Source of the DNA: Amblyomma americanum
Taxonomy: Eukaryota; Arthropoda; Arachnida; Ixodida; Ixodidae
Length of the DNA: 64,000 nucleotides
Reading direction: 5' to 3'
NCBI RefSeq assembly: GCF_052857255.1
Contig: NC_135505.1
Span: forward strand, 61,299,149 to 61,363,148
Positions 9,791 through 20,143 of this stretch are shown here, piece after piece; the stretch's first letter is position 1, and each line of letters begins with the position of its first letter. The position numbers were made by a program, and so were the translations under genes. The notes under the pieces were generated by a model that saw nothing but the letters and a program-made list of their open reading frames with translations, made no database searches and was not told the DNA's origin.

Positions 9791-10903
9791 TTGAAATGTT
9801 CAAATATGCTATTTTGGTTTTCGCTCCCGGTTTGATTTCCCAAAACAACAGAGAAAATCCAGTCTCCCCTTTGAAACGCAACCTACGGCGATTACACCAC
9901 TTTTCAGCAAGGTGACACCACTTCACCGAGAGATGGCAGTACTTCCCCGTGCGCACTCCTGGTGTTGATGCGACATTTCTTCATCGGGTACGCAGGCGCA
10001 TTCCACGCGATACTCTGGGGAGATGTCGTAGTCGTCCGACGGGTGCCGGAGCCGCGTTGCATCTTATTCCTCGTCGCCTTCCATGGGCTCCACCGACGAC
10101 GCCTCTGGGTCCAACTTGATCGAAGATAGCGCCGCCATGCGGTGTCTTCCGGGAATGGCCCAAGCAAAGCACATCGGACGGTTGACCGACGTGAGCCGTG
10201 GAGCTGCAGGCGGCTACACAGGTCTGGCAAAAGTTCGTGGCACGCGTAAGAGGGGCGAAAGTGACGCCTTTGCCGGGAAGGGGGCCGGGAGAGCCATCGC
10301 TTCGGCACGGGGACGCAGCGCCTCGAGAATGCGGTGGGGCGCGAAGGCGTCGGGGCAACTCTGTGGCGGAGTAGTGGCGGGAGGTGGAACAGGTCCCTCC
10401 AGAGCAATGCAGCCAGCCGGAGGCAGCAGGCTAAGCTCGACACTCGCGCCCTAGCCATCAGCGGTGACGTCGATGGGCGGCAGTGCTGAGTCGTCCTCAT
10501 CTACCTCTCACAATGATAATTTTGAAGCGGTATCCGAATAAGTTCCCACTTCTAAGCAGCAGCCGTCTTGATCACATATTTCACTTCCCACTGTCATTAC
10601 AAAATTTATATCGGTAGATAACAGGTCAAACATTGTGGAAGCAGCAACGCTTTTATTTTAGTTTGTCTTGGAGCGCTGAGCTGTTACCGCAAGGGACGTC
10701 ATTTTCATGATGCAATAAATAACATGATATGTGACCGCACAAGGTGTTCATGCCTCGAAAGAATTGTTAACTGAAAATATCTAACACAACAGTAAAAGAT
10801 TGGAAGCTACCGATATGATAAAACACCTCGACAACCTAATGTTATTTTTTCTACTGCACATGTGCACTTCTGGTAGGAAAATGATACAGACAACGCTGCA
10901 AAG
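9791..10903. other. Upstream block of zinc-finger gene 1 (ancient paralogous unit)
   Basis: This GC-rich stretch has open frames on both strands around 9904-10500, but none resembles a known protein and the frames carry different scattered stops. From about 10390 onward it aligns with 13890 onward, for instance GAGCGCTGAGCTGTTACCGCAAGGG against GAGTGCTGAGGCGTTACAGCAGCGG. It therefore belongs to an old tandem unit containing the zinc-finger genes. I see no gene in it. Confidence 0.45.
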
Positions 10904-11690
10904 TATAAAAAGAGGAATGCGGCAGTGGCGAGCACAGTTGTGCGCCCTCTGTCGATCGGGCTTAGTACGCCGGTGGTGATGGGCCATTAAGAGTGCGGGC
11001 TGTCACGGAAGAGCAGTCGCAGATTCCTCGTCCAATGGATCTTCTTACTCGAGTTCGTTCGCTCTCCGAGAATGGAAACGCTTCCCTCGCTTCACCCTCG
11101 GCGTTCCCCTGCGATACATGCGGTGGCCTCTTCTCTAAAAAGGAAGTTTTGGAAGAGCACCGGCTCAGCGAGCATGCGGTGAGGCCGCGAGGAAAGTACA
11201 GCTGCTCCTTGTGCCCTTACTCCACCGATAACAAGTAAGTCGAGGTTTTGCACTGCAATGTGCTTTCTAATGATTTTTCGTATAGTACCAGAACCGTGGT
11301 AGCGTTAGACTGAGGCGAACATCTACCAATATTTTGCGCTCTTTGCCACATGTCTACCTACAAATACAGCTGCAGTACTAATAGTTTTCAGGCATTTCGC
11401 TAATCTAAGTAGGGGGATTAACGTGATAACTCGGTCTTCTTTTCGTTCAAGAGGCACGCAAGCTGTTAAATCTGATTGCATGTGTTCATATTTTACGACG
11501 AAGCGGTGATATACAGCTTTTCTTTCAAAAGGAACTAGGGATTGAATCAGCGTTTTTACTACCGCGACAGTTCACGTCGTTGCAGAGACGCATCCACCTG
11601 CATTAATGGGACGGTCCGACAAGAAACAATTGTTCAAGCAGCGCCCGTTTCCTCGGCAGAGGGGCGCCACTGGAGTCTCTGCACATGAAA
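10390..11690 (+). repeat. Old tandem unit 1 (zinc-finger gene upstream, exon 1, intron)
   Basis: This unit is paralogous, with substantial divergence, to about 13890-15185 at a spacing of about 3.5 kb. Matching blocks include the AT-rich upstream region, exon 1 with its splice donor (AACAAGTAAG in both), and an intron block around ACAGTTCACGTCGTTGC...CATTAATGGG. The pair predates the large duplication, because both units occur in both copies. Confidence 0.8.
10904..10911 (+). promoter_or_regulatory. TATA box of zinc-finger gene 1, copy 1
   Basis: TATAAAAA lies 124 bp upstream of the ATG at 11035, compatible with a start site near 10935 and a leader of about 100 bases. The equivalent bases in the old paralogue (14402-14415, GTGCAAAGAGAG) have lost the TATA sequence, while the flanks AAGAGGAATGCGGCAGTGGCGA are still recognisable there. 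Confidence 0.6.
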
Positions 11691-12535
11691 GCAAATCGGC
11701 AAATAGTGTGTTCCTTTATACGCATTCCCTTTCGCTGCTAAGTCCAGTGCTCTGCAATGAAATTGAGGGCGCGACATATTTCGGCGGTTTGGAAGGATCA
11801 ATGCAGGCATCTTATTTTGTTTTTTTTTATCTCATATATATGGTGTAAAAGAAACGAAATGGATTTGTAAGCGCTGATCAAAGCTTCATAATGCTGCATC
11901 AAGGCAGTGCCCTCTGCTCCAACTGGCTTCAAACCATTCTTTCGCCGCCATGAAAACGTTAATACATACAGGTGAACTGTCTCGTGCGATATTTGTGTAA
12001 TGGAATGATTGTTTCATTTTTCCTTCCCTGAGCCGGCAATGAGGCTGTCTTGCTCGGTGTGTCAATCCTCCTCCTTCTGTTGGCTTCTTTTCCCAGATGC
12101 AATTTATCCCGGCACACAATGACCCACACTGGTGAGCGGCCTTTCCTGTGCGACGAATGCGGGAGCAGCTTCATACAGCGACAGCATCTGGCCGACCACA
12201 AGTTGAGCCACTCAGGGGAAAAACCCTACGAGTGCGGCTACTGCGGGGTTCGCTTCATCCGAGATTCTGACAGGAAGCGTCACTGCAAAGAGCAGCACTG
12301 TACTGATGGCAGCTTTTCGTCATTTGTTTGTCCGTACTGCACAAGGGGCTTTTCCCGGAAGGACCACCTTAAAGGACACCTAAAGACGCATCTGGAGGAG
12401 AGATGCCACACCACATTGCATGCAGCTCAAGAACAAGTTCCGGAACCACAGCCAAGAGAAGGAATACGAAGTTTGGAAGAGCAGCCTTATATATCATCCA
12501 TGGATATGGACTTATATACCATCCAGAATTTATAA
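11035..12535 (+). CDS. C2H2 zinc-finger protein, copy 1 (212 aa, two exons)
   Basis: Exon 1 is 11035-11234 and exon 2 is 12097-12535. The intron is GTAAGT...TTTCCCAG and the exons join in frame within a Lys codon of finger 2. Five C2H2 fingers have correct spacing: residues 26-47 (C2-12-H4H), 57-77, 85-105, 112-134 and 145-165, with TGE/SGEKP-type linkers between fingers 2, 3 and 4. The join rebuilds finger 2 (CSLCPYSTDNK plus CNLSRHTMTH), which strongly supports the gene model. It is probably a nuclear sequence-specific DNA-binding protein; no KRAB, BTB or ZAD domain is visible. The ATG at codon 15 of the open frame was chosen because a TATA box lies just upstream and no ATG precedes it. The C-terminal 47 residues are acidic/polar and unassigned. 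I do not recognise an orthologue. Confidence 0.85.
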
Positions 12536-13045
12536 CGCCACGCACGTGCGCTTCCCCCGCGGTCTCAACTGAGAAATACGAACCACAATACAACTTACAG
12601 GACTGACTTAAAATCCACGAGATGGCGTCTGTGGACTGGACTCCAGAGCTCGCCAGGCTTCTGTTGTCCGCAGAAGACTGACTTCTTGATGCAGTTTCCG
12701 TTGCTCGAAATTCATTCAGCTATGTTCGCCGTTTTCCTGCTGTTTTCCTGTTCGGAAAATAATACATGACGATGTTTTTGTTCATCGTAACTTCACTGGC
12801 TCATGTTTGCTTTTGCAATAGCTTTACTCTGTCGAAAACTGATGTTTGACGCTTTTGTTGCTCATTGATACTCTGACGTTATATAACGTCTTGGTTTTGT
12901 TTTTATAGGACTTATGCTTCTTGCCGTTGCCGTTGCCGTTGCAGCCATAAACGTGCCTTCATTAATGTGAAATCTTTATTTTACCTGGATATGACTGAAC
13001 CGAAAGATGACTACATTTTTACTTTTCCAGTGCACTGCCCGGCAG
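12536..13045. other. 3' flank of zinc-finger gene 1
   Basis: AT-rich sequence after the zinc-finger stop codon with a short (TTGCCG) repeat near 12920-12945, which has one unit fewer in copy 2. No coding sequence is seen; part is presumably the 3' UTR of the zinc-finger gene. Confidence 0.4.
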
Positions 13046-13049
13046 TTTT

Positions 13050-13584
13050 CCTCTGTGTATAGGGGCATTTATGGTCATCCTAAATGGAACGCCACAGCCA
13101 CCATTATCCACCTTATAAGCAGAAACAAAATTCCAGTAGGGAAGGATCTACTAGAAGATATTTAAAACGACTTCTCCGCCACCATAGTGCTAATTAAGCT
13201 CAGCAATAAAATTCCAATAAAACGGGTATCAGGCAGGGTGACACGATCTGGCCAATTCTAATCACCGCCTCTTTACAGCAGGCATTCAGAGGCTTGGATT
13301 TGGAACAGTTGGGGATAAGAGTTAATAGAGACAGACCTAGTAATCTGAACTTCGCTGCCTACATTGTCTTGCCAACTCACTCTGAAGATGAACCCGAAGG
13401 TATGATCAGTGCGTTAGACAGGCAGAGCAGGACGGGGAGGCTAAAATCTATCATGCCGAACACCAACGATATGTTCGTCGTTCTTGGAAGTGAACAGCAG
13501 TTTACAATATGTATCGAGGTGCTGGATGTGGTAAGCCAATACGTATACTTAGGGCAGGTAGTCACCGCCCTATCTGAAATATGA
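13050..13584 (+). pseudogene. RTE-type LINE reverse transcriptase remnant, copy 1
   Basis: Degenerate RT matching the RTE clade: the frame around 13230 gives RQGDT, then a TASLQQAFRGLDLEQLGIRV-like stretch and LNFAAYIVLP where RTE elements have a FADDIVLI box. It ends with VVSQYVYLGQ, the conserved VYLGQ motif. The catalytic Asp pair is lost and there are stops upstream (TATTTAAAACGAC). It is an old dead fragment present in both duplicated copies. Confidence 0.7.
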
Positions 13585-14531
13585 TCAGAATCTCCAAACC
13601 GAAAAAACTGGCCTCATCCCACTTGAGGTGCCGGCTCATTCATTCGGAGGCTGAAAACCGGTCCTCCACATCTCGGTCGCAGATGCCGCTGAAGATAGCG
13701 GGGTCTTCTTCATGTAATGGGCCTTAACAGGTGACAGGAGGAAGCGAAATAGGGGCTGCTGGCTCGTCTCCTGCTTAGGAACGGAAACCTTGCGACTGCT
13801 GAATTCCAGGCAGCGTCCGATGTGATGATTGTGGCACCTCCACCAACTTAAGAGTGGATTTATTGATTGTTCATGTCGACCGACACAGGCTGAACTCATT
13901 TCCACCAGGTCAAGAGAGCCTCCTGGAGGCATCATGTACAGCGCGACGCTCACGTTCTAGCCACCAGCGATGAGAGCGAAGTGTGGGAGTACTGAGTTGT
14001 CCTCATGTTCTTCTTACAATTAGAATTTCTAAGCGGTATCCCAATAGTTTGGGACGTTTAGACATGTAGCCATTTTGTTCGCATAGATCACTTCACTTAG
14101 TCATTACAAAATTGATAAGGGCAGATAAATGTTCAAATTTGCTGAAAGATATTGCTTTTAATTTAGTTTTAGTCACACTAACTTGGAGTGCTGAGGCGTT
14201 ACAGCAGCGGTAGCGATTTTGATGACGCAATAGACGACACGAAGCGCTCATGCCTTGAAAGAATTTTTACTGAAAATGGGGAAACACGACTGGTGAAAAA
14301 TTGGAAACTTCTGATATGGTAAATCATCTCGACCATCTGCTGTTTTTTTTTCTTGTCCACGTGTGCACTTTTGGCAGTAACTTGATACAGATAATATTAC
14401 TAAGTGCAAAGAGAGAAATGAGGCAGTGGCGACGACATTTGCCCGCCTTCTCTCCTGCTACGTGCGGCTTGTATGATTGGCCTTTAAGAACGCAGACTGC
14501 GACGGAAGAGCAGTCACATGTTCCTAGCCCG
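13585..14531. other. Upstream block of decayed zinc-finger paralogue
   Basis: No gene supported. The second half (from about 13890) aligns with the block upstream of zinc-finger gene 1. The TATA box equivalent is destroyed (14402-14415). Confidence 0.45.
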
Positions 14532-15190
14532 TTAGATCTTCGTACTCGAGTCCGGTTGCTCTCCGAGCACGGAAACATTTCATTCGCTTCATCTACGGTG
14601 TTACGCTGCATTACATGCAGCCGCCCGCCTCATCTCTAAAAAAAAAGTTTCGGAAGAGCACTGGCTGAGGGAGCATCGGCTGAGGCTTCGAAGGAAAGCA
14701 CGGCTGCATCTTGCTGTCATACTCCACCGACAACAAGTAAGCTGAATTCTGACGGTGCATTGCACGTTGGTATTTATTATTCGTATATCTCACCAACAGT
14801 GGTGCCGAGGTAGAAACGAACATCACGTAAAGTTTGGCGCTCTTTCGCACAGGCTCCCTAAACATACACCCGCAGTACTAAGCGTTTTCAACCATTTGGC
14901 TTCTCTAGTCAGGGGGATGAGTGTGATAACTTGGTCTTCTGTTCGTTCAAGAGGCAAATGCGTTTTTAAATCTGATTTCGTGTTTTCGGATTTTACGACC
15001 AAGCTGTCATACCTGTCCTCTTTCAAAAGGAACTATAGTAATTCAAACAGCGCTTTTACTCCCGCGACAGTTCACGTCGTTGCCGAGACGCATCGACATG
15101 CATTAATGGGGAGATCCGAGAAGAAACAAGTGATTAAAGGGCGCCCGGTTCCTACACAGGGGAACCACTACAGTTTCTGCACGGAGTCCG
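13890..15190 (+). repeat. Old tandem unit 2 (decayed zinc-finger paralogue)
   Basis: The second unit of the ancient tandem pair (see 10390-11690). Similarity ends near 15190, before the place where exon 2 would be expected, and MITE-like and STPR-like sequence follows. Confidence 0.78.
14532..14736 (+). pseudogene. Zinc-finger paralogue exon 1, decayed, copy 1
   Basis: Aligns to exon 1 of the 11035 gene: DLRTRVRLLSEHGN against DLLTRVRSLSENGN. The initiator ATG has become TTA (14532-14534). The first finger is damaged (CITCSR in place of CDTCGG) and a TAA plus A-run frameshift follows near 14638. The splice donor AACAAGTAAGC at 14737 survives. No matching exon 2 was found in place. The TATA box is also gone, so this is a pseudogene of the neighbouring zinc-finger gene. 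Confidence 0.75.
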
Positions 15191-15427
15191 CGGCGTCGAA
15201 TTGGGGTTTGCATTCTTGTGCGGTCACCTTGCTTGCATTCCTCGTAGCGAGAGCGCAATACCCTGATACGGAATAGCCGGCGGAACACTCAGCGGCCTCA
15301 AGCAAGAAAACGCGGTCAGGTTCGTCGCAGATTAAGCACATGAAGTGCCGCCGGGCAGGGGTGCTCAAGATCTGTCTAAAGATTACTCGCGCCAATCTGC
15401 TTTGGCTAGTTGAAACCAGCACTGCTC

Positions 15428-16020
15428 TTAAAGGGACCCAAAAATGAATTCTTTGACCATATTATAATGCAACAGATTCCTGAATGGGGTCTATGCTTAT
15501 ATTCGAGTCAAACTTTAATGCTCTGCGTGGACCGTATAATTTAGAAATAACTTAAAAATCGCAGCGCGCCGTAGCTCGCAACAGATTTAGCCGAAACATA
15601 TCACCGCGCGTCCACTACCCAATGACGTTAGTGGGCACAAGGGCCAGCCTTAAAGCTCGCCCCGCCTAATGCACGCCGCTGAAACGTTTGAGTGAACTTT
15701 TAATTGCGCACAGCACTGAAGCATTTCAATCCAACGCAAGGCATTTTTATGCGGTTTTCGATGTTCCAAGACGTTTTAAACATGTTCTCTGTTATGTCGG
15801 ATGAGGAGTTCGCGCGAATGCCGCAGGTGGCACTACAGTCTGCTAGCCTCCAAATTTGAGCGCAGTCAGAGCAACGTTGCTATGCATGCGCCCCATGGGT
15901 TGGTGAGCATATGGCGTATAAAAAAGCTGAACCTGTGTCGCGATCTAAGAGCGGTAGAAATAGTGTCATAACAGAGAGAAAGAATTGGTGATAATTTAAA
16001 ATCTGCAACAAAAAGCTAGA
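15428..16020. repeat. MITE-like repeat beginning AAAGGGACCC
   Basis: The block starts TTAAAGGGACCCAAAAATG, the kind of end common to abundant short non-coding repeats in tick genomes, and continues without coding potential. A related end in inverted orientation (TTTTTGGGTCC) occurs at 19518-19530, and short stretches such as GCTGAACCTGTG...GATCTAA are shared with 19437-19453. I cannot define both termini or a target duplication, so the family and the limits are tentative. Confidence 0.3.
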
Positions 16021-16129
16021 AACAGCTCCGAGTCTTTGACCCCACCTTGAGAGAAAGAAAATACCTTGTGCCATGGCGCTCTTTGGCCACAGGTGCCCTT
16101 GCGCCATAAAAAAGTGTCTGTGGTTTAGC

Positions 16130-16500
16130 TCTGGTTTACCCAAGTCGAATTGCGAAAGCTTCGTTTCCTCGGCACGTCGTCTACGCTGCGTCTCATTCCG
16201 ACGCTCTCGAGAATTCAAAGCGGTCTCTTCCGTAGTTGAAGAGTCACTAAGGGAGGTGTCACTCCTTCCAGCCGCATCTTCGTTACGACGCTTCTCGGGT
16301 CTTGTGGCGCGTTCTTCTGGCGTCTCTTGAGCGTGTTGTCTCTTGCTCGCTTCGTTCTGTCGTTGTTGCGTCTCTTTAGCGCTCTCCATAACGACTACAA
16401 TATGCACGCCGTTTAGCTAAACGTTGTTCCCGCTCTTCATACGCTTCTTCCGCACGCCGCCGCTTCTTAGCTGCAGCACATCGTTGCAGCTTCACCTTAT
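16130..16500 (-). pseudogene. STPR-like Arg/Glu-rich repeat coding remnant
   Basis: Read on the minus strand, two blocks in different frames give AKKRRRAEEAYEEREQRLAK and then SKRQHAQETPEERATR followed by a diverged RERRNETQRRR unit. The ETPEERATR spacing resembles the 23-residue STPR repeats found in arthropod DNA-binding proteins and some transposon proteins. A frameshift and TAA near 16385 separate the blocks, so it is degenerate. Family assignment is by motif only. Confidence 0.4.
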
Positions 16501-16517
16501 ACAGATCATCCGACATA

Positions 16518-16706
16518 CCGTGGAGGATTCGCTGGGACGACTGCGACGAGCCGACTTGGGGGGCCGCTTTCCCACAGCTGGCATGACGTCACGCACAGCG
16601 AGCGCCCCTCGCGGTAGCGGCGTGCAGCTGCAGCATGGAGGATTCGCTGGGACGATCGCGACGAGCCGAGTTGGGGCCCCGCTTTTCCACAGCTGGTATG
16701 ACATCA
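16518..16706 (+). repeat. Two-unit tandem repeat (period about 116 bp)
   Basis: GTGGAGGATTCGCTGGGACG at about 16519 recurs as ATGGAGGATTCGCTGGGACG at about 16635. It is followed in both by CGACGAGCCGA-TTGGGG and a CCACAGCTGG-ATGAC-TCAC block. Function unknown. Confidence 0.75.
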
Positions 16707-17070
16707 CCCATTGGTCACACTAAAGGTCAATGGTGGATTCTCCGGGACGACGGCCAAGAGCGGAAACCTCGAGCAGTATTGCTTTCGCAATAAAACCTGT
16801 CGTCATCATCATAGAAACAGCTTCGCCCTCAGGTCGTATGCCTCCCACAATGAGTTAAACAACGGCTGTCCACCCTTTCTTTCAGCTCATTCGTACAGTG
16901 CCGGATGACATAGTAACCGGGAGGGCGTCTTCCAAGGCCAGCTGTCTGTTGCTTTGGCTTCTGCCCTCGTCGTGGAAGCCAATAAAAATGGCATTCGTGC
17001 ACTTAATGTCAGTGCATGTGTATCGGATACCTCACGTTTTACGCGCTGTGCGCCGTTGTTTTCTTCCAGC
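16707..17070. other. Non-coding stretch
   Basis: No supported gene; it leads into a possible zinc-finger exon via the pyrimidine-rich TTGTTTTCTTCCAG at 17057-17070. Confidence 0.35.
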
Positions 17071-17191
17071 CTTCAGGTGCAGAGCCCGGTGCAATTGCCT
17101 GAGCTACTTCTGCCAGTACTGCAGAGAGGGAGCGAGTTGTGGCCACGCTTCCACGAGCCACGCTTCTACCCACACTGAGAAGCCAGGAGAA
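17071..17191 (+). pseudogene. Isolated C2H2-like zinc-finger exon
   Basis: Between a plausible acceptor (TTTTCTTCCAG) and donor (GAA|GTAAGC) the frame encodes CQYCREGASCGHASTSHASTH followed by TEKPGE. The spacing is exactly C-x2-C-x12-H-x3-H with a TGEKP-like linker, but the usual Phe and Leu core residues are absent. It could be the displaced, decayed exon 2 of the paralogue whose exon 1 lies at 14532-14736, with repeats now in between. It may instead be a chance remnant. Confidence 0.35.
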
Positions 17192-17983
17192 GTAAGCCTT
17201 ACGAGCATTACTGTTACAACCGCATTTTCATTAATGCTTTGCCAGGCGCATGATAAGCTCATTTTATCCGCCTGATTCGAGTGTGTGGTGGTAAAGGAAT
17301 GTGAGCTGGTTATAAAAGAAGGCTGAACACAACTCACATTACAATTTCGTTTTGGGCTGTGTGGCTTTTTCTGGCTTATTTGGCAATTATGTTCAACATT
17401 CCTGGACAAATATATTGAAAATTGGAAAACTGTGAGATACTTTTATTGAAATATTCAAGGTAACTGCCAATTCTTCTGATATGTTGCAAAATCTCTCTTT
17501 TAAAGTGTTTCTATCCATCGCATTGAACGGTTAACACTGCCGTAGAAAACTGGTGGGAGAGACTTTTGACGATAGCAAAAAAGCTAAATAGAAAAAAATG
17601 CAAGACTGCCATCGGGTGATCTGCGGATATAGTGAATGTTATACTGAGATCTCGCATTATATAAAAAATTGCGTTCATAAACTGTTTCCCTCTCAAAAAT
17701 GTTCTTGTTCAGATTTATTGGCCATGCATTCCTGAGAATTATGCACTTAGAAAATGAATCATTTTTCGAGATTTATTTCAAGGTAGCCTCGTTAATTACG
17801 GCGTCTAGAGCGTTTAGACCTTCGCGATTGTTGCTGGGAAGCCAACGCGCTGTGGTCTGACAGCAGAGGTCTGTTAACAGGAGTGCCTGACGTCGTCGCA
17901 GTCGGCTTGTAGAAACGACCGTCTGGCCTCGAGACCTTCTATTTTATTTTTGTCCTCCCTAGCTGAATGAAGGTCCGTGTTAA
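17192..17983. other. Non-coding stretch
   Basis: AT-rich; only short frames with no recognisable protein. No repeat boundary identified. Confidence 0.35.
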
Positions 17984-18233
17984 TTAGTTTAAAGTGGCTT
18001 CTTCGTTTGTCATTAGAACGTAGTAATCAGTCTCTGTTATCCAACCGCTTTCATCCTTGAAATCAAGAACAGTGCTAGAATACTCGTAGTTCTTTAGCGT
18101 GCATATAAGGGCGAGCAGTGGCGTTGAACGAGATTTTTGCCTCCTAATAAGGTACCATCTAAGGAGATTAGGATACTGGTAGACGAATAAAATTCCCTCA
18201 GCAGGGACTGCCCATTGCGCGGTCGCTGCTTGG
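17984..18233 (-). other. Unrecognised open frame
   Basis: On the minus strand an open frame of about 83 codons ends at 17984, with unbiased composition (segments WAVPAEGILFVYQYPNLL and LDFKDESGWITETDYYVLMT). Upstream it runs into a CA/GT-rich tract that supplies a false Met-Arg-Gly-Arg-Val start. The composition looks more protein-like than neighbouring frames, but I recognise no family and see no start codon, so it could be an exon, a pseudogene or chance. Confidence 0.25.
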
Positions 18234-18292
18234 AACACACGCACGCACGCACACCCACACATACACGCGCACACACGCCCGCGCACACGGAT
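18234..18292. repeat. CA-rich simple repeat
   Basis: An imperfect (CACG/CACA)n tract, about 58 bp. Confidence 0.85.
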
Positions 18293-18398
18293 GCACGGTG
18301 TTTCGCCTAAGACCTAACACAATTAAAAATAAAGGCCGCCACCCTCTCGAAGACGTTAAGGTAACGAGTGTAAGTTTTTTGGTTTACTAGGATTGATA

Positions 18399-18631
18399 CG
18401 GTTTGGTTTATGGGGGTTTAACGTTCCAAAGCGACTCAGGCTATGAGTGACGCCGCAGGGAACGTCTCCGGAAATTTCGACCACCTGGGATTCTTAACGT
18501 GCACTGACATCGCACAGTACACGGGCCTCTAGAATTTCGCCTCCATCGAAATTCGACCGCCGCGGCTGGGATCGAGCCCGCGTCTTTCGGGCCAGCAGCT
18601 GAGCGCCGTAACCACTCAGCCACCGCGGCGG
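18399..18631 (-). mobile_element. tRNA-headed SINE (Ruka-like), minus strand
   Basis: On the minus strand the head is GCCGCCGCGGTGGCTGAGTGG (A-box region), with a B-box-like GGGCTCGATCCC (complement near 18568-18579). The body TCGATGGAGGCGAAATTCTA...CACGTTAAGAATCCCAGGTGG follows, then a tail CCCCCATAAACCAAACC. Eleven to twelve bases, CTAGGATTGATA, flank both sides (18387-18398 and 18632-18643), giving a target duplication. It is full length, about 230 bp. Ruka was described from Rhipicephalus; the identification is from memory of that structure. Confidence 0.85.
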
Positions 18632-18643
18632 CTAGGATTGATA

Positions 18644-20075
18644 TGAATAAGATTAAAGGGAGGTACAATAGTGGAAATACGAATCGACGAATCGAATCTA
18701 TGATCGGCGGAACGAGCGCATCTGAGAGGAGCTCCTGAGGGAGACGGCTCATTACGGATGGTTGGATGGAACGTAGGAGCGTTCCCTTTGAAACGGGGTG
18801 GATTGCCACCATGGTCGGCTACGCGTGCACGCACGCCGACTAGCGGAGCGCCATCTATCAGAGAAATTACGATGCACGTCTTCCCGTTGTCGAGTTACAC
18901 CCCCTCAAGGTACGTTCCAAAGGGAATTTCCTTCGTATGATGATCAAGGTAGGCCTAGAATTCGGCTTGACGTGCAACATGGTAACGCTTCAATTATTAA
19001 TTGAATGTGTACAATGCAAACCTATTATTTAATTGTGTCTTTCTATACCGCAGCCCGTAAGGTTTTTATTTGCCAACCAAAATTGTTTGCCCCTTGTTGT
19101 CCGAGTATATATAGCGGAACGAATGAATACACACATAGCGGTCCCGTAAGGGGACAATTTTCCTACCCGTTATAGGATATTTGTTGGGAGGAAGGGAGGG
19201 AAGGGGATGGAAGGGCGCAATCAATTTTTAATGGCCGCTATCTTGGAATCGAGAAACCGATTTTTTGCCCTCATTTGGTCCACTGACGTCTTACTCACAT
19301 AGTTCCACCTCTTTCCACCATATTGGACCGTGACGTCATCATTGACACGCGGCAGGTGATTGTTTCTACAATGCTATTCCAGATGGCGCTACAAGTCTCA
19401 ATGCGAGCATTGCTCTTTTCTAGTTGATGCCAGGGATGAACCTGTGATCTAAAGGTGGTAGCAGATCCCATGAAATATCGAAACTTGATGAGTAAGAGCT
19501 AACCCTCTTAACAATGCTTTTTGGGTCCATGAGCGCTTTTTTTTCGGCACAGCATTGTGAGTGGTGTAGTACTTCAAAATACATCAAATTCATCCTAACT
19601 AGTAGGCTGGATAACCGGTATCGATTCGTTACCTTTTTTATTGTTACTGTTAGCCTTCCTTACTTAACGAGAGACGTGTAGCCCTCCGTAATTAATATTC
19701 ATATTAGTTTACGTAATTTGCAAAGCGTGGTTCCCCTCGGCGCAGTAGCCCAAGATTTTTTGTCTACACCGAGCCACAATACATACGCGCTTTCGAGAAG
19801 CTTGCAGTCAAAGCACCCTCTCCAGTGCCCGCAACTCGTTGAAATAAGGAAAATTTGTTATGCCACAGCGCCGAGGGTAACTGCGTTTTTGAAGTTCTAA
19901 AAATTAATCTGGACATTATTTACGGTAGGCTAAACGCCTGTCAATAATTAAGGATACCAAAAGTGATCGTTAGAAAGTTCAATACTCAATATTAGTTAAC
20001 CAGCGTTCTAGTCACCATGTCAAAGGTGTATTCTTATGTATTGCACTGCTCACAATGCTATGCCTACATAGGCGT
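18644..20075. other. Non-coding stretch of probable repeats
   Basis: No gene seen. A TATA-like GTATATATAGCGG lies at 19105-19117. A GGGAGGAAGGGAGGG purine block lies near 19189. The stretch 19400-19530 shares short words with the MITE-like block at 15800-15950. Boundaries are unclear. Confidence 0.35.
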
Positions 20076-20143
20076 TGTTCTAACTCAAAAAGCCTATTTT
20101 TAAAAATTGTGCAAAGTTTTAGGTGAAACACTCTGTATATTCA
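20076..20143 (-). mobile_element. Mariner/MITE-like terminal sequence
   Basis: Read on the minus strand, TATACAGAGTGTTTCACCTA continues into AAACTTTGCACAATTTTTAA and AAATAGGC. This closely follows the terminal pattern (TACAGGGTGTTTCA...) of Tc1/mariner-derived repeats that are frequent in arthropods. The opposite end was not found nearby. Confidence 0.4.

Larger units (their letters stand above)
1..15137 (+). repeat. Large direct duplication, copy 1
   Basis: Position 1 aligns to 40186 and the match continues in the same orientation to 15137, which aligns to 64000. Two insertions present only in copy 2 interrupt the match: one between 1028 and 1029 (8562 bp plus a 2-bp duplication) and one in the Gypsy integrase (130 bp plus a 10-bp duplication). 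Divergence by eye is about 1%; for example, LINE A ORF1 has seven amino-acid differences in 465. The block reaches both window edges, so its true length is unknown but at least 15.1 kb. It may be a genomic duplication or two haplotypes assembled in series. Confidence 0.95.

Noticed and set aside
9904..10500. 198-codon minus-strand frame upstream of the zinc-finger gene
   Set aside because: Arg/Ser/Pro-rich composition typical of GC-rich non-coding DNA, overlapping equally long frames on the other strand, and no recognisable domain.
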